A stretch of DNA of 64,000 nucleotides from Pseudomonas sp. AB6 (GTDB lineage: Bacteria > Pseudomonadota > Gammaproteobacteria > Pseudomonadales > Pseudomonadaceae), in assembly GCF_034314105.1 (NCBI RefSeq), contig NZ_JAVIWJ010000001.1, positions 2,977,501 through 3,041,500 on the forward strand. Reading direction: 5' to 3'. Positions 54,546 through 64,000 of this stretch are shown in pieces. A program made the position numbers and the translations under genes. Numbering within the stretch: position 1 is the stretch's first letter; the number at the start of each line of letters is the position of its first letter. Below the pieces are notes generated by a model. That model saw only the letters and a program-made list of their open reading frames with translations, ran no database searches and had not been told where the DNA came from.

Positions 54546-56162
54546 ATGAGCCAACATTTTCAACACGACGTCTTGATCGTTGGTAGCGGCGCCGCAGGCC
54601 TGAGCCTTGCGCTGACCCTACCCAATCATTTGCGCATTGCCATTCTGAGTAAAGGCGATCTGGCCAATGGCTCGACATTCTGGGCGCAAGGCGGCGTCGC
54701 CGCAGTGCTGGACAACACGGATACCGTACAGTCCCATGTCGAGGACACCCTCAATGCTGGCGGTGGTTTATGCCATGAAGACGCCGTGCGCTTCACCGTC
54801 GAACACAGCCGAGAAGCCATTCAGTGGCTCATTGACCAAGGCGTGCCGTTCACCCGTGATGATCAATCGACAACGGAAGACGGCGGATTTGAATTCCATT
54901 TGACGCGTGAGGGCGGCCACAGCCATCGCCGCATCATTCATGCCGCCGACGCTACCGGCGCCGCGATCTTCAAGACGCTGCTGTCTCAAGCGAGACTACG
55001 GCCTAATATCGAACTGCTTGAGCAGCGCGTTGCAGTGGATTTAATCACCGAACGCCGCTTAGGCCTAGAAGGTCAGCGCTGCCTTGGCGCCTATGTGCTC
55101 AACCGCGCCAGTGGCGAAGTCGATACCTACGGTGCTCGTTTTACTATTCTCGCATCGGGCGGCGCAGCGAAAGTTTACCTGTACACCAGCAATCCCGATG
55201 GCGCTTGTGGTGATGGGATAGCCATGGCTTGGCGCTCCGGTTGCCGGGTTGCGAATCTGGAATTCAATCAGTTTCACCCTACCTGCCTGTATCACCCGCA
55301 AGCCAAAAGCTTCCTGGTAACCGAAGCGCTCCGAGGCGAAGGCGCATTGCTCAAATTGCCCAATGGCGAACGCTTCATGCAGCGCTTCGATCCCCGGGCC
55401 GAATTGGCGCCACGTGATATCGTCGCCCGTGCCATCGACCATGAAATGAAGCGCCTGGGCATCGACTGCGTCTATCTGGACATCAGCCACAAGCCCGAGG
55501 CATTCATCAAGACCCACTTCCCAACTGTTTATGAACGCTGCCTCGAATTCTCCATCGACATAACTAAACAGCCAATACCGGTAGTGCCCGCAGCGCACTA
55601 CACCTGCGGTGGAGTGATGGTCAACGAGCAAGGTCGCACCGACGTTCCAGGCCTATATGCCATTGGCGAAACCAGCTTTACCGGCCTTCACGGCGCCAAC
55701 CGAATGGCAAGCAATTCGTTGCTGGAGTGCTTCGTCTACGCCCGATCTGCTGCCGCGGACATCCTCGAACAATTACCGAACGCCGCCATGCCCGAAGAAC
55801 TACCGACCTGGGACGCCAGCCAAGTAACCGATTCCGATGAAGACGTGATCATCGCCCACAACTGGGACGAATTGCGTCGATTCATGTGGGACTACGTAGG
55901 CATTGTGCGCACTAACAAGCGCCTGCAGCGTGCACAGCACCGAGTGCGTCTGCTGCTCGACGAGATTGATGAGTTTTACAGCAACTATAAAGTCAGCCGT
56001 GACTTGATAGAGCTAAGGAATCTGGCTCAAGTCGCCGAATTGATGATCAGTTCGGCCATGGAGCGAAAGGAATCTCGGGGATTGCACTACACCCTGGATT
56101 ACCCAGACATGCTGCCTGTGGCACTCGATACTATTCTGGTGCCGCCCACCTACGTCGGCTGA
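54546..56162 (+). CDS. nadB: L-aspartate oxidase NadB
   Basis: 538 aa from ATG 54546 with GGAG 7 nt upstream. The FAD-binding N-terminus is [22 protein letters not shown]-like substrate loop residues are in [23 protein letters not shown] and [18 protein letters not shown] match the active site; [16 protein letters not shown] closes the flavin domain. NadB oxidises aspartate to iminoaspartate, the first step of NAD synthesis. Its 3' end overlaps the convergent ygfX-like gene by 32 nt. Confidence 0.96.
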   Translation: MSQHFQHDVLIVGSGAAGLSLALTLPNHLRIAILSKGDLANGSTFWAQGGVAAVLDNTDTVQSHVEDTLNAGGGLCHEDAVRFTVEHSREAIQWLIDQGVPFTRDDQSTTEDGGFEFHLTREGGHSHRRIIHAADATGAAIFKTLLSQARLRPNIELLEQRVAVDLITERRLGLEGQRCLGAYVLNRASGEVDTYGARFTILASGGAAKVYLYTSNPDGACGDGIAMAWRSGCRVANLEFNQFHPTCLYHPQAKSFLVTEALRGEGALLKLPNGERFMQRFDPRAELAPRDIVARAIDHEMKRLGIDCVYLDISHKPEAFIKTHFPTVYERCLEFSIDITKQPIPVVPAAHYTCGGVMVNEQGRTDVPGLYAIGETSFTGLHGANRMASNSLLECFVYARSAAADILEQLPNAAMPEELPTWDASQVTDSDEDVIIAHNWDELRRFMWDYVGIVRTNKRLQRAQHRVRLLLDEIDEFYSNYKVSRDLIELRNLAQVAELMISSAMERKESRGLHYTLDYPDMLPVALDTILVPPTYVG

Positions 56163-56598
56163 ATTTTAAACGCACGCGCAAACGCCGGTGTACCTCCGGC
56201 GTCAGTGCGTCGCGCGCAATACAAAGGCCCCGCACCCTGCGCCCGATTAATCGCGGCTCGTTGACAAGGCGAAAGCGCAGCACTACCAGTAGTGGCAATG
56301 CCAGACTGTCACGACGTAATTGCACCGCCTGCCAGCCGTTGGCATCGCTCCATAGCTGCCATCCGTCAGCGTCGCGGCGCAAACCGGTGAACGCTGCCGG
56401 GGAGCTCAGCAAAATAAACTGCGGCAGCGCCCAGGCCCCATGAGCCAAACACGCGAAAGCGCCGAGTGCACGGCCCCACCAAAACACGTCTAGAAAAAAC
56501 AACGAAATCAGCGCCAGCACCTGCGCTATTAAATATGCCGCCAGCAATAGCCGCGACGGCCGCCAACGACATTCGAAGCGCTCACTTCGGCTGGACAC
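56131..56598 (-). CDS. YgfX-like inner-membrane protein
   Basis: 155 aa with two membrane helices (~17-60: [19 protein letters not shown] and a following Ala/Leu-rich stretch) and a basic cytoplasmic tail, the YgfX/CptA pattern. It overlaps sdhE by 17 nt, as ygfX overlaps its partner gene in other bacteria, and its end overlaps convergent nadB. E. coli YgfX was proposed as a toxin acting on cytoskeletal proteins; that role is disputed since the partner is now known as SdhE. Confidence 0.78.
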   Translation of the reverse strand: MSSRSERFECRWRPSRLLLAAYLIAQVLALISLFFLDVFWWGRALGAFACLAHGAWALPQFILLSSPAAFTGLRRDADGWQLWSDANGWQAVQLRRDSLALPLLVVLRFRLVNEPRLIGRRVRGLCIARDALTPEVHRRLRVRLKFSRRRWAAPE

Positions 56599-56836
56599 GA
56601 TCCAGAATCATTCTGACCATACGCTGCAGCTCTGGGTCTTCTGACTCTGCGCGCTGCATGAACCAACCAAACATGTCTTGGTCTTCGGAGGTTAGTAATC
56701 GACGATACAAATCGCGATCTTCCGCGTTTAGCGTGGCGTATACCTCTTTTACAAACGGTACCAACAGTACATCCAGCTCCAGCATGCCACGGCGGCTGTG
56801 CCAGTAGAGCCGGTTGAGTTCAACGTCATCGACCAT
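56582..56836 (-). CDS. sdhE: FAD assembly factor SdhE
   Basis: 84 aa, typical length. It contains the conserved RGMLELD motif ([19 protein letters not shown]), whose Arg-Gly and Glu residues are needed for flavinylation, and [14 protein letters not shown]. SdhE promotes covalent FAD attachment to succinate dehydrogenase and fumarate reductase flavoproteins. Paired with the overlapping ygfX-like gene and divergent from ygfZ. Confidence 0.93.
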   Translation of the reverse strand: MVDDVELNRLYWHSRRGMLELDVLLVPFVKEVYATLNAEDRDLYRRLLTSEDQDMFGWFMQRAESEDPELQRMVRMILDRVQPK

Positions 56837-56997
56837 GGAGCGCTCCTCAAATTAGGCGGCAAGTATACAGGCGCAGGTCAGCGAGACGCACTGCGCTTTG
56901 GTCGCAGGGGTTTTCAACAGATCAGTGATCACGCCTGTACCCATTCGGCGAACTCAGCACTATTATGGTGCCCATACTTTTTACCCTGCGATGACCC

Positions 56998-57939
56998 ATG
57001 GCCGACTCAACTTTCTTCTGCATGCTGTCCCACGAGGGCATACTCGCCGTCCGCGGCCCTGACGCCAGTAAGTTTCTCCAGGGCCAGTTGACCTGCAACC
57101 TCAATTACCTGAACGACACGACGGCAACCCTCGGCGCACGCTGCACTCAAAAAGGCCGAATGCAATCGAGCTTCCGCATCCTGCCTGAAGGTGATGGCTA
57201 CCTTTTGGCGATGGCATCCGAATTGATCGAACCGCAGTTAGCTGATTTAAAAAAATACGCGGTTTTCTCTAAATCCAAATTGACCGACGAAACCGCTGGA
57301 TGGGTTCGTTTCGGCCTCAATGAAGGCGATGGCGCGTTAGTTTCGCTGGGGTTGGACTTGCCCCACGCTTCGGATTCGGTGGTGCGCACCGGTGCATTGA
57401 TCGCTATTCGAGTATCGCCCGCTCGGGCCGAGCTCTGGGTCGCCGCAGACCAGGCAGAAGACGTGCAACGTCGCCTGGCCGCACAACTGGCTCAAGGCTC
57501 ACTAAACGATTGGATGCTGGGGCAGATTCTTGCTGGCATTGGCCAAGTAACTGGCAATACCCGCGAAACGTTCATCCCGCAAATGTTGAACCTGCAAGCC
57601 ATAGGTGGCGTCAGTTTCAAAAAAGGCTGCTACACCGGACAGGAAATAGTGGCGCGCATGCAATATCTGGGCAAGCTCAAGCGACGGCTCTACCGCCTTA
57701 CTCTTGCGGGCACTGACCTCCCTGAGCCAGGTACAGCGTTATATTCGCCGGTCCACGCCAGTGCCGTGGGTGAAGTTGTCATAGCCGCGCGGGCGCCCGA
57801 CTGCATTGAATTATTGGCTGTAGTGCAGGCCGATGTTGCACAGGATGGCAGCATTCATATTGGTGCTCCAGACGGTTTGGTACTTCAATTGAAATACCTT
57901 CCGTACACGCTAGACTCCAAACTGGAAACTCAGCGTTAA
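56998..57939 (+). CDS. ygfZ: folate-binding Fe/S protein YgfZ
   Basis: 313 aa. GcvT-like fold beginning SHEGILAVRGPDASKFLQGQLTCNL, with the family signature KKGCYTGQEIVARMQYLGKLKR around residues 205-225 containing the essential Cys. YgfZ uses tetrahydrofolate in repair or assembly of certain iron-sulfur enzymes such as MiaB. It is divergent from sdhE. Confidence 0.93.
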   Translation: MADSTFFCMLSHEGILAVRGPDASKFLQGQLTCNLNYLNDTTATLGARCTQKGRMQSSFRILPEGDGYLLAMASELIEPQLADLKKYAVFSKSKLTDETAGWVRFGLNEGDGALVSLGLDLPHASDSVVRTGALIAIRVSPARAELWVAADQAEDVQRRLAAQLAQGSLNDWMLGQILAGIGQVTGNTRETFIPQMLNLQAIGGVSFKKGCYTGQEIVARMQYLGKLKRRLYRLTLAGTDLPEPGTALYSPVHASAVGEVVIAARAPDCIELLAVVQADVAQDGSIHIGAPDGLVLQLKYLPYTLDSKLETQR

Positions 57940-58042
57940 ATGATTGGCACTTCTTTACCATTTCCAGGTCGAACGACGTCAACCCCGAGCCGCTCGTCGA
58001 GTGCTCGGTAGCAGGAACCACGCTACGCCTAAGAGATGTGAC

Positions 58043-58864
58043 ATGAACACGATGTCGGACACAGTGCAAAGGGACCTGATTCGGGCGATAAACAGCGACG
58101 AGCTATTTCTACCTACTCTGCCGAAAGTAGCGCTTAAAATTCGTACGGCCGCCGAAAATCAAGACATCAGCGTCAGTCAATTGAGTAAAGTAATCGCCGG
58201 AGATACGGCACTTTCCGCGCGATTGATAAAAGTGGTCAATAGTCCGTTGATGCGCGGCAGTATCGAAGTGAGTGACCTGCACACCGCCATTACCCGGCTG
58301 GGCATCAATTACAGCTGCAACCTTGCAATCGGTCTAGTCGTGGAGCAGATGTTCCAGGCAAAATCGGATGTTGTAGCGCGAAAAATGCACGACATATGGG
58401 TAAAAAGTCTTCAGGTAGCCGGTATCAGCTACACGTTGTGCCGCAATCATTCCAAGCTCAAGCCGGACAAAGCCACGCTGGCTGGGATGATGCACCTGAT
58501 TGGCGTATTGCCAATCCTGACGTACGCCGAAGACCATTTCGAGCTGCTTTCGGATGCAGTCAGCCTCAACCATGTGATTGACCGCATTCACCCAATCATC
58601 GGTCAAAAATTGCTCACCGCATGGGAGTTTCCAGAAATGCTGGCCAAAGTGCCGGGTGAGTTCCAGAACTTTGAACGCCAAGTGGATCAGGCCGATTATG
58701 TCGATCTGGTGCAAGTTGCGACGGTGCACAGTTATCACGGTACCCACCATCCCTTCGCTACGTTGGAACTGGGCAATCTGCCTGCCTTCATCCGCCTCGG
58801 TCTAGACCTTAAAGATGGCGCTCTCGTCGCCGAAATGAATGAATCAATGAACATGCTTGTTTAG
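58043..58864 (+). CDS. HDOD-domain signalling protein
   Basis: 273 aa from ATG 58043; the upstream in-frame extension is low-complexity basic sequence. An HDOD domain covers residues ~20-215: LFLPTLPKVALKIRTAAENQD, GDTALSARLIKVVNSPLMRG and ITRLGINYSCNLAIGLVVEQMF. The metal-binding His-Asp residues of true HD hydrolases are largely missing, as usual in HDOD proteins, which act as protein-interaction modules in signalling. Its stop overlaps the convergent tctE stop by 4 nt. Confidence 0.85.
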   Translation: MNTMSDTVQRDLIRAINSDELFLPTLPKVALKIRTAAENQDISVSQLSKVIAGDTALSARLIKVVNSPLMRGSIEVSDLHTAITRLGINYSCNLAIGLVVEQMFQAKSDVVARKMHDIWVKSLQVAGISYTLCRNHSKLKPDKATLAGMMHLIGVLPILTYAEDHFELLSDAVSLNHVIDRIHPIIGQKLLTAWEFPEMLAKVPGEFQNFERQVDQADYVDLVQVATVHSYHGTHHPFATLELGNLPAFIRLGLDLKDGALVAEMNESMNMLV

Positions 58865-60267
58865 CGTGTCTGATTTTCGGATTCTATGCCGAGCGCAAAT
58901 CTCACCCTTACCTTCAAGCCCCGCTCAGCCCCATCATGGAGGCTGATTTTGGCAAGGTGTGCATGGCAGATTTCGCCAACAATCGCCAAGCCCAATCCTG
59001 ATCCAAGCTGATCACGCCGATAAAAGCGTTCGAACACCCGCCCGCGCTCCGCTTCTGGGATGCCAAGGCCGTCGTCTTCGACCTCAAGCACTCCCGGCGC
59101 GATGACTCGCAAAATCACATTGCCGCCCGAGGGAGTGTGCGCCAACGCGTTGTCCACCAAATTACTCAACAGCTCATTAAGCAACACAGGATCGCCTCGC
59201 AACCACACTGCCTCATCAGCTTCCAGCGCCAAGGCAACACCCTGCGCATGGGCCAACGGCGCCATCGCCATACCCAACTCACGCGCCAGTTGGCTCAGAT
59301 CAAGTCTCTGAGCCCGCCCTTCGGAAATGGATCTTGCACCGTTTTCGATGCGCGCCAGCGACAGCAACTGATTGGCCAGATGAGTCAACCTGTCAGTACC
59401 CTGTGCGGCAGCTTCCAGGGTAATTCGCCAGTTCGCCGGATTAGTGTCACGCAACCCAAGTTCAACCCGGGCTTTGAGCGCCGCCAGTGGCGTGCGCAAC
59501 TCATGCGCAGCGTCGGCAATGAACTGCGCCTGACGTTCGAATTGCATACGCAGGCGCTCAGTGAAATGGTTGAAAGCGCCTACCAACGGCTGAAGTTCGC
59601 GCTGAACGTCCACCGGCGGCAGCGCCCGTAAATCATCCGGCTGACGCGCCTCGACCGCCTTGCGCAGACGCTCCAGCGGACGGAGTGCCGCGCTGACGGT
59701 GATCCATACCAACACCAGCGCGCCCGCACCCAACAGGCCCAAACGCACCAATGTGTCGGCCATCAGACTGCGCGCCATGCGCTCGCGAGCTTCTTCGGTT
59801 TCGGCTACCCGAATTTCCGCCATGCCATTCATGTTTGGATCACTGACGGGCTTAAGCAAGCTAACGACACGCACGCTTTGTCCCTTATAACGGCCATTAT
59901 AAAAGCTCGCCAACGCAGGATAGTCATCAGTACGCAACGTTCCCGGCGGTGGTGCAGGCAAGTTTTCGTAGCCCGAAATAAGCTGCTTATTAATGTCGTT
60001 GACCTGGTAATAAATCCGCCCGGCGCTGTCGTAGGCGAAGGTGTCCAGGGCCACGTAAGGCACGTCAGCGCTAAGGCTGCCATCGCGCTGAGAAACTCCA
60101 GCGGCAATGGTGCGAGCAGAGGCAAGTAACGTGCGGTCATAAGCCGTATCGGCAGCTTCACGACCATTCCAATAAGCGCTTAAGCCACTGGCCAGCATTA
60201 ATGCTGTGAGCAACAGGCCAAGGTTCCACAGCAACCGCCCGCGCAAGCTGCCTGACGCATCATGCAT
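58861..60267 (-). CDS. tctE: sensor histidine kinase TctE
   Basis: 468 aa from ATG 60267, overlapping tctD by 8 nt, with GGAAAG upstream. First membrane helix LLWNLGLLLTALMLASGLSA; periplasmic TctE-N domain with the family segment YDRTLLASARTIAAGV; second helix ~180-200; HAMP; H-box FIADAAHELRTPLAALKARV; N-box LLSNLVDNALAHTP; G-boxes DDGLGI and GSGLGLAIV. It senses tricarboxylates such as citrate and phosphorylates TctD. Confidence 0.92.
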   Translation of the reverse strand: MHDASGSLRGRLLWNLGLLLTALMLASGLSAYWNGREAADTAYDRTLLASARTIAAGVSQRDGSLSADVPYVALDTFAYDSAGRIYYQVNDINKQLISGYENLPAPPPGTLRTDDYPALASFYNGRYKGQSVRVVSLLKPVSDPNMNGMAEIRVAETEEARERMARSLMADTLVRLGLLGAGALVLVWITVSAALRPLERLRKAVEARQPDDLRALPPVDVQRELQPLVGAFNHFTERLRMQFERQAQFIADAAHELRTPLAALKARVELGLRDTNPANWRITLEAAAQGTDRLTHLANQLLSLARIENGARSISEGRAQRLDLSQLARELGMAMAPLAHAQGVALALEADEAVWLRGDPVLLNELLSNLVDNALAHTPSGGNVILRVIAPGVLEVEDDGLGIPEAERGRVFERFYRRDQLGSGLGLAIVGEICHAHLAKISLHDGAERGLKVRVRFALGIESENQTR

Positions 60268-60931
60268 CGCGGCTTTCCAATAAATAACCGAGTCCACGAA
60301 AGGTCACGATAGCAATCGGATGCCCGCCGATTTTTTTGCGCAGGCGGTGGACATAGATTTCGATGGCGTCGGGGCTGGCCTCTTCATCCAAGCCAAATAC
60401 TTGCGCCGCCAATTGCTCCTTGCTCATCACGCGTCCGGGCCGCGCAATCAGTGCCTCAAGCACCGCTTGCTCACGGGAGGTCAAGATTAGTAACGCTTCT
60501 CCCAACGCGAAGCGTCGCGTATCGAGGTCGTAAACCAACGCACCGCAACGCTGCTGACGCTCACCGCCTAACACGCTACGACGCAGCAACGCCTTGACCC
60601 GCGCCTCCAGCTCGGAGAGTTCGAAAGGTTTAGCCAGGTAATCGTCGGCGCCGAGATTGAGGCCATGAACCCGATCTTTGACATCGCTACGGGCGGTCAA
60701 CATCAGCACCGGAAGGTTCTTGCCCCTTGCTCGCAAACGAGCCAGCACTTCAAAGCCGTCCATTCGCGGCAACCCCACATCTAAAATCACAACAGCGTAG
60801 TGCTCGCTGCTCAATGCCAGATCAGCAGCCACGCCGTCGTGCAGAACATCGACCGTCAAGCCTTGGCTTTTTAGGGCCAACGTGACACTTTCGGCCAATT
60901 GCAGATGGTCTTCGACGAGAAGTACACGCAT
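60260..60931 (-). CDS. tctD: OmpR-family response regulator TctD
   Basis: 223 aa from ATG 60931 (MRVLLVEDHLQLA). Receiver with phospho-acceptor Asp in VVILDVGLPRMDG and Lys in YLAKPFELSELEARV; C-terminal winged helix with LTSREQAVLEALIARPGRVMSKEQL and DAIEIYVHRLRKKIGG. It activates tricarboxylate uptake genes. It is divergent from tctC, and a palindrome lies between them. Confidence 0.92.
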   Translation of the reverse strand: MRVLLVEDHLQLAESVTLALKSQGLTVDVLHDGVAADLALSSEHYAVVILDVGLPRMDGFEVLARLRARGKNLPVLMLTARSDVKDRVHGLNLGADDYLAKPFELSELEARVKALLRRSVLGGERQQRCGALVYDLDTRRFALGEALLILTSREQAVLEALIARPGRVMSKEQLAAQVFGLDEEASPDAIEIYVHRLRKKIGGHPIAIVTFRGLGYLLESRDA

Positions 60932-61039
60932 CGACTTCACTCATTTCTTAGGCTTATAAGCCGCGAAGTTTACAGCCGTGTCGTCTGCTGTGAAGCACCA
61001 AAAGCAAATCAAGCGCAACTCTGAGCCCTATGAAAGGTT

Positions 61040-61054
61040 GGTGAAAGCTTCACC
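61040..61054. promoter_or_regulatory. inverted repeat between tctD and tctC
   Basis: GGTGAA (61040-61045) and TTCACC (61049-61054) form a perfect repeat with a 3-bp centre, inside a wider AAAGGT...CCTTTT symmetry. It is in the shared divergent region, so TctD is the natural candidate binder. Confidence 0.4.
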
Positions 61055-61120
61055 TTTTAGCCTCCCGTTACACTGGCCCACCGCTGCGGTAAAACTGAAA
61101 AACGCCTCGACGCGTTTTCT

Positions 61121-61134
61121 AATAAGAACAAGAA
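61121..61134 (+). promoter_or_regulatory. double Crc/Hfq CA motif at the tctC ribosome site
   Basis: AATAAGAA (61121-61128) and AACAAGAA (61127-61134) both match AANAANAA and overlap by two bases, immediately upstream of the tctC ribosome site. This is the arrangement of Crc/Hfq-repressed Pseudomonas transport genes. Confidence 0.62.
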
Positions 61135-61147
61135 AATGGAGTACTTC

Positions 61148-62140
61148 GTGGCATTATTTTTGCGACGTTTCACCTTTATTGTCGGCTGCATACTAGTTGC
61201 CAGCCAGTTATTCGCCGCTGAACCCAAACGCCCGGAATGCATAGCTCCAGCCTCGCCTGGAGGCGCTTTCGACCTCACCTGCAAACTGGCGCAAAGCGCG
61301 CTGATGGGTGAGAAATTTCTGAGCACACCCATGCGCATCACCTACATGCCGGGGGGCGTTGGCGCGGTGGCCTATAACGCAGTCGTTGCTCAGCACCCGG
61401 CCGATGGAGGCACCTTGGTTACCTGGTCCAGCGGCTCGCTGTTGAACCTGGCGCAAGGTAAATTCGGCCGCTTCGACGAGAACGCAGTGCGTTGGCTGGC
61501 TGCGATCGGTATCACCTATGGCGCTATTGCGGTGAAAAGCGATTCGCCTTACCGGAACCTTGACGATCTGGTTAAAGCGCTAAAAAAAGACCCGAGCAAA
61601 GTGGCTATCGGTTCTAGCGGAACCATCGGCGACCAAGACTGGATGCAGACTGCGTTGATCGCTAAAGCTGCCGGTATCAACCCGCGTGACCTGCGTTATG
61701 TCGCGCTCGAGGGCGGGGGTGAAATTTCCACTGCATTGCTCGCCGGCAATATTCAGGTAGGCAGTACCGACATTTCAGACTCAATGCCGCACGTCCTTAG
61801 CGGCGAAATGCGACTGCTCGCGGTATTTTCCGAAGCGCGCCTTGACGAGCCAGAAATGAAAGACATTCCCACTGCCAAGGAACAGGGCTACGACATCGTT
61901 TGGCCAGTAGTTCGCGGTTTTTACCTAGGGCCAAAAGTCAGCGAAGAGGACTACGCATGGTGGAAAGCCGCCTTCGACACACTGCTGGCTTCAGATGACT
62001 TCGCCACATTGCGTGATCAACGCGAACTGTTTCCCTTTGCCATGACCGGTGAAGCATTGGACGTCTATGTGAAGAAGCAAGTGGCAGACTACAAAGTCCT
62101 GGCCAAGGAGTTTGGTTTGATCAGTGATCCCGGAAAGTAA
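61148..62140 (+). CDS. tctC: tripartite tricarboxylate transporter substrate-binding protein (TctC)
   Basis: 330 aa from GTG 61148, which has GGAG 6 nt upstream; ATG 61136 would add four residues. A signal peptide ends near SQLFAAEP. The mature protein has the TctC/BugT pattern: ECIAPASPGGAFDLTCKLAQ, YMPGGVGAVAYN, VAIGSSGTIGDQDW and VRGFYLGPKVSEEDYAWWKAAF. It captures citrate or a related acid in the periplasm for TctAB. In this window it is followed by ung on the other strand, so the tctB, tctA and opdH genes expected next to it are absent locally. Confidence 0.9.
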   Translation: MALFLRRFTFIVGCILVASQLFAAEPKRPECIAPASPGGAFDLTCKLAQSALMGEKFLSTPMRITYMPGGVGAVAYNAVVAQHPADGGTLVTWSSGSLLNLAQGKFGRFDENAVRWLAAIGITYGAIAVKSDSPYRNLDDLVKALKKDPSKVAIGSSGTIGDQDWMQTALIAKAAGINPRDLRYVALEGGGEISTALLAGNIQVGSTDISDSMPHVLSGEMRLLAVFSEARLDEPEMKDIPTAKEQGYDIVWPVVRGFYLGPKVSEEDYAWWKAAFDTLLASDDFATLRDQRELFPFAMTGEALDVYVKKQVADYKVLAKEFGLISDPGK

Positions 62141-62209
62141 CGGAGTTGAACAACCGATTTCTAAACAGGTTCCGGGCTAATTGAGCGATTATCGTAAAGC
62201 CTGCGCCTT

Positions 62210-62899
62210 CTAGACCGGCAACTTCCAGTCAATCGGGGTCAAGCCATTTTGCTGCAGATACTTATTGGTCCGGCCAAAGTGCCCATTCCCCAAAAAGCCT
62301 TTATAAGCCGACAGCGGCGACGGGTGTACCGAGATCAATACCAAGTGTTTGCTCGCGTCGATCAGCTTCTGCTTGCTTTGCGCATGGGCGCCCCACAGCA
62401 GGAACACCAGATGGGGCTGATGCGCACTGGCCGTCTCGATGACCTTGTCGGTAAAGTGCTGCCAACCCTTTTTTGCGTGTGAAGCGGCGTTGGCGCGTTC
62501 GACCGTCAGCGTGGTGTTGAGCAACAATACGCCTTGGTCGGCCCACGATTGCAGGTAGCCATGGTTAGCGATGTCAATGTTCAGATCACGTTTGAGCTCT
62601 TTATAGATATTGACCAGCGACGGCGGGGTCGGAACGCCGGGCTGCACTGAAAAGCACAAACCGTGGGCCTGACCGGGGCCGTGATACGGGTCTTGGCCAA
62701 GGATCACCACCTTGACCTTATCCAGGGGCGTGGAATTCAGCGCATTGAAAATCATCGGCCCTGGCGGATAGATTTCCTTGCCTGACGCATGCTCATGGCG
62801 CAAAAATTCGCGCAGTTCATTCATGTACGGCTGCTCGAATTCATCACGCAATGCGTGCTTCCAGCTAGGCTCAAGTTTGATCCGATCGTCGTTTGTCAT
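62210..62899 (-). CDS. ung: uracil-DNA glycosylase
   Basis: 229 aa, normal length. Motif [22 protein letters not shown] carries the catalytic Asp, [10 protein letters not shown] is the uracil-specificity strand, and [13 protein letters not shown] is the DNA-intercalation loop with catalytic His. It removes uracil from DNA. In P. aeruginosa ung also lies just beyond the tct genes. Confidence 0.97.
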   Translation of the reverse strand: MTNDDRIKLEPSWKHALRDEFEQPYMNELREFLRHEHASGKEIYPPGPMIFNALNSTPLDKVKVVILGQDPYHGPGQAHGLCFSVQPGVPTPPSLVNIYKELKRDLNIDIANHGYLQSWADQGVLLLNTTLTVERANAASHAKKGWQHFTDKVIETASAHQPHLVFLLWGAHAQSKQKLIDASKHLVLISVHPSPLSAYKGFLGNGHFGRTNKYLQQNGLTPIDWKLPV

Positions 62900-63073
62900 G
62901 TCACACCTGCAGAAGACAATGTGCGGACACTAGGAAAGCTGGCCCTTTATGTCAATGCGCTAAGCATAAAGCCTCACTTCCTCCACTTCTTTTCAAATCG
63001 CCGTTTGCAACTAGAGGCGCGCCGGGGTATCACAGACTTAACGCAAAGTTGCCCCGTCCCCCGAGAGGTCACG

Positions 63074-64000
63074 ATGAATCTGCAATTTGAAGAACTTCCT
63101 GCCCAAGACGGCGCGCGCATTGGTATTGCCAGCCTGGACGCGGAAAAATCTCTAAATGCCTTGTCCTTGCCAATGATAAAGGCGCTGGCTGAGCGTTTGG
63201 AAGCGTGGGCCGATGACCCGCAAATCGTCTGCGTGATGCTTCGCGGTAACGGCGGCAAAGCCTTTTGTGCCGGAGGAGATGTGCGCAGTCTGGTAGAGGC
63301 GTGTTTAGCCGATCCAGGTGGAGTGCCTCCTTTGGCCGCGCAGTTTTTCGCGGCAGAATACCGTCTCGACTATCAGTTACATACGTACCCCAAACCGCTG
63401 ATCTGCTGGGGCCACGGCTATGTGCTGGGCGGCGGCATGGGCCTGTTGCAGGGCGCAAATATCCGCGTCGTGACCTCTAGCAGCCGTTTGGCCATGCCGG
63501 AAATCAGCATCGGCCTATTTCCTGACGTCGGCGCAAGTTGGTTTTTGTCCCGATTACCCGGCAAATTAGGCCTATTCCTCGGGCTGACGGGCTCGCACAT
63601 CAACGCGCGTGATGCGCTGGACCTGGATTTAGCTGACCGGTTTTTGTTGGATGAGCAGCAAGAGGAGTTAGTTGAAGGTTTGTTGCAACTGAACTGGCAG
63701 GAACAAACATCGGTGCAACTCAATAGCTTACTTAAAGCCCTGCAACAGGAAGCTGTGCGAGAGATGCCTGAGGCGCAATGGTTACCGCGTCGTCAGCAGA
63801 TAGACGAACTGCTGGATGTCGGCGACTTGCCTTCTGCTTGGCGCGCTTTAACTCAGTTGCAACCTCATGATGACGCACTGCTCAATCGCGCAGCGAAAAA
63901 TTTGAGTGAAGGCTGTCCCTTGACTGCACATCTGGTATGGGAGCAGATCAAACGCGCACGGAATATGTCGTTGGCTGAAGTCTTTCAGATGGAATACAGC
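63074..64000 (+). CDS. enoyl-CoA hydratase/isomerase family, 3-hydroxyisobutyryl-CoA hydrolase-like (3' end outside window)
   Basis: 309 codons are open to the window end; the family is about 350-370 aa. GAGAGG precedes the ATG. The crotonase oxyanion segments are KAFCAGGDVRSLVEA and HGYVLGGGMGLLQGA, followed by AMPEISIGLFPDVGASWFLSRLPG, in which the Glu and Asp match the catalytic acids of 3-hydroxyisobutyryl-CoA hydrolases. Those enzymes act in valine degradation. No other valine gene is visible in the window, and a general crotonase role is also possible. Confidence 0.85.
   Translation, partial: MNLQFEELPAQDGARIGIASLDAEKSLNALSLPMIKALAERLEAWADDPQIVCVMLRGNGGKAFCAGGDVRSLVEACLADPGGVPPLAAQFFAAEYRLDYQLHTYPKPLICWGHGYVLGGGMGLLQGANIRVVTSSSRLAMPEISIGLFPDVGASWFLSRLPGKLGLFLGLTGSHINARDALDLDLADRFLLDEQQEELVEGLLQLNWQEQTSVQLNSLLKALQQEAVREMPEAQWLPRRQQIDELLDVGDLPSAWRALTQLQPHDDALLNRAAKNLSEGCPLTAHLVWEQIKRARNMSLAEVFQMEYS

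Noticed and set aside
1..64000. tRNA genes, rRNA, CRISPR arrays, insertion sequences or prophage genes
   Set aside because: No clover-leaf-compatible tRNA, regularly spaced direct repeats, transposase, integrase or phage structural gene was recognised on reading both strands.

Overview
The window is a chromosomal segment of a Pseudomonas, most likely from the broad P. fluorescens/P. syringae side of the genus. The strongest evidence is the block pdxJ-recO-era-rnc-lepB-lepA-mucD-mucB-mucA-algU-nadB-ygfX-sdhE-ygfZ, flanked by icp, a second Lon protease, cmoAB, tctDE and ung. This is the arrangement seen around the algU region of P. aeruginosa, but mucC is missing here. No rRNA, tRNA, CRISPR, prophage or IS was recognised.

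Region 1 (1-10.9 kb) holds the end of a DctB-type kinase with DctD, a pair of half-size EamA/SMR-like transporters, a MipA/OmpV porin-like protein, and then a tight operon of unknown pathway: HAD phosphatase, class III aminotransferase and alpha/beta hydrolase. A second two-component system (kinase plus sigma-54 activator) follows directly. Upstream of the operon is a well-formed -24/-12 sigma-54 promoter preceded by overlapping perfect inverted repeats. This is the best candidate in the window for an undescribed, dedicated regulated system.

Region 2 (10.9-25.1 kb) is accessory. It has a FrnE-like DsbA protein, an exported hydrolase, a metE reduced to its N-terminal half beside an intact metR, a REP doublet, a PuuP-like permease with a nitrilase and a LuxR regulator, a GltB-like FMN protein, a gtrA-gtrB-GT39 glycosylation locus whose gtrB is frameshifted, and an amino-acid permease.

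Region 3 (25.5-41.6 kb) has an atypical class A PBP-like protein, an nfeR-nfeF (yqjI-yqjH-like) iron/nickel pair with a perfect palindromic operator, membrane glucose dehydrogenase, a four-gene cluster (cupredoxin-like protein, degenerate-GGDEF/EAL protein, DUF3034 protein, lipoprotein haemoglobin), a second Lon gene with a clear sigma-32 promoter, and a chagasin-type inhibitor.

Region 4 (41.8-64 kb) is core: cmoAB, pdxJ to algU, nadB, ygfX-sdhE, ygfZ, an HDOD protein, tctED with an orphan tctC, ung, and the start of a 3-hydroxyisobutyryl-CoA hydrolase-like gene cut by the window end.
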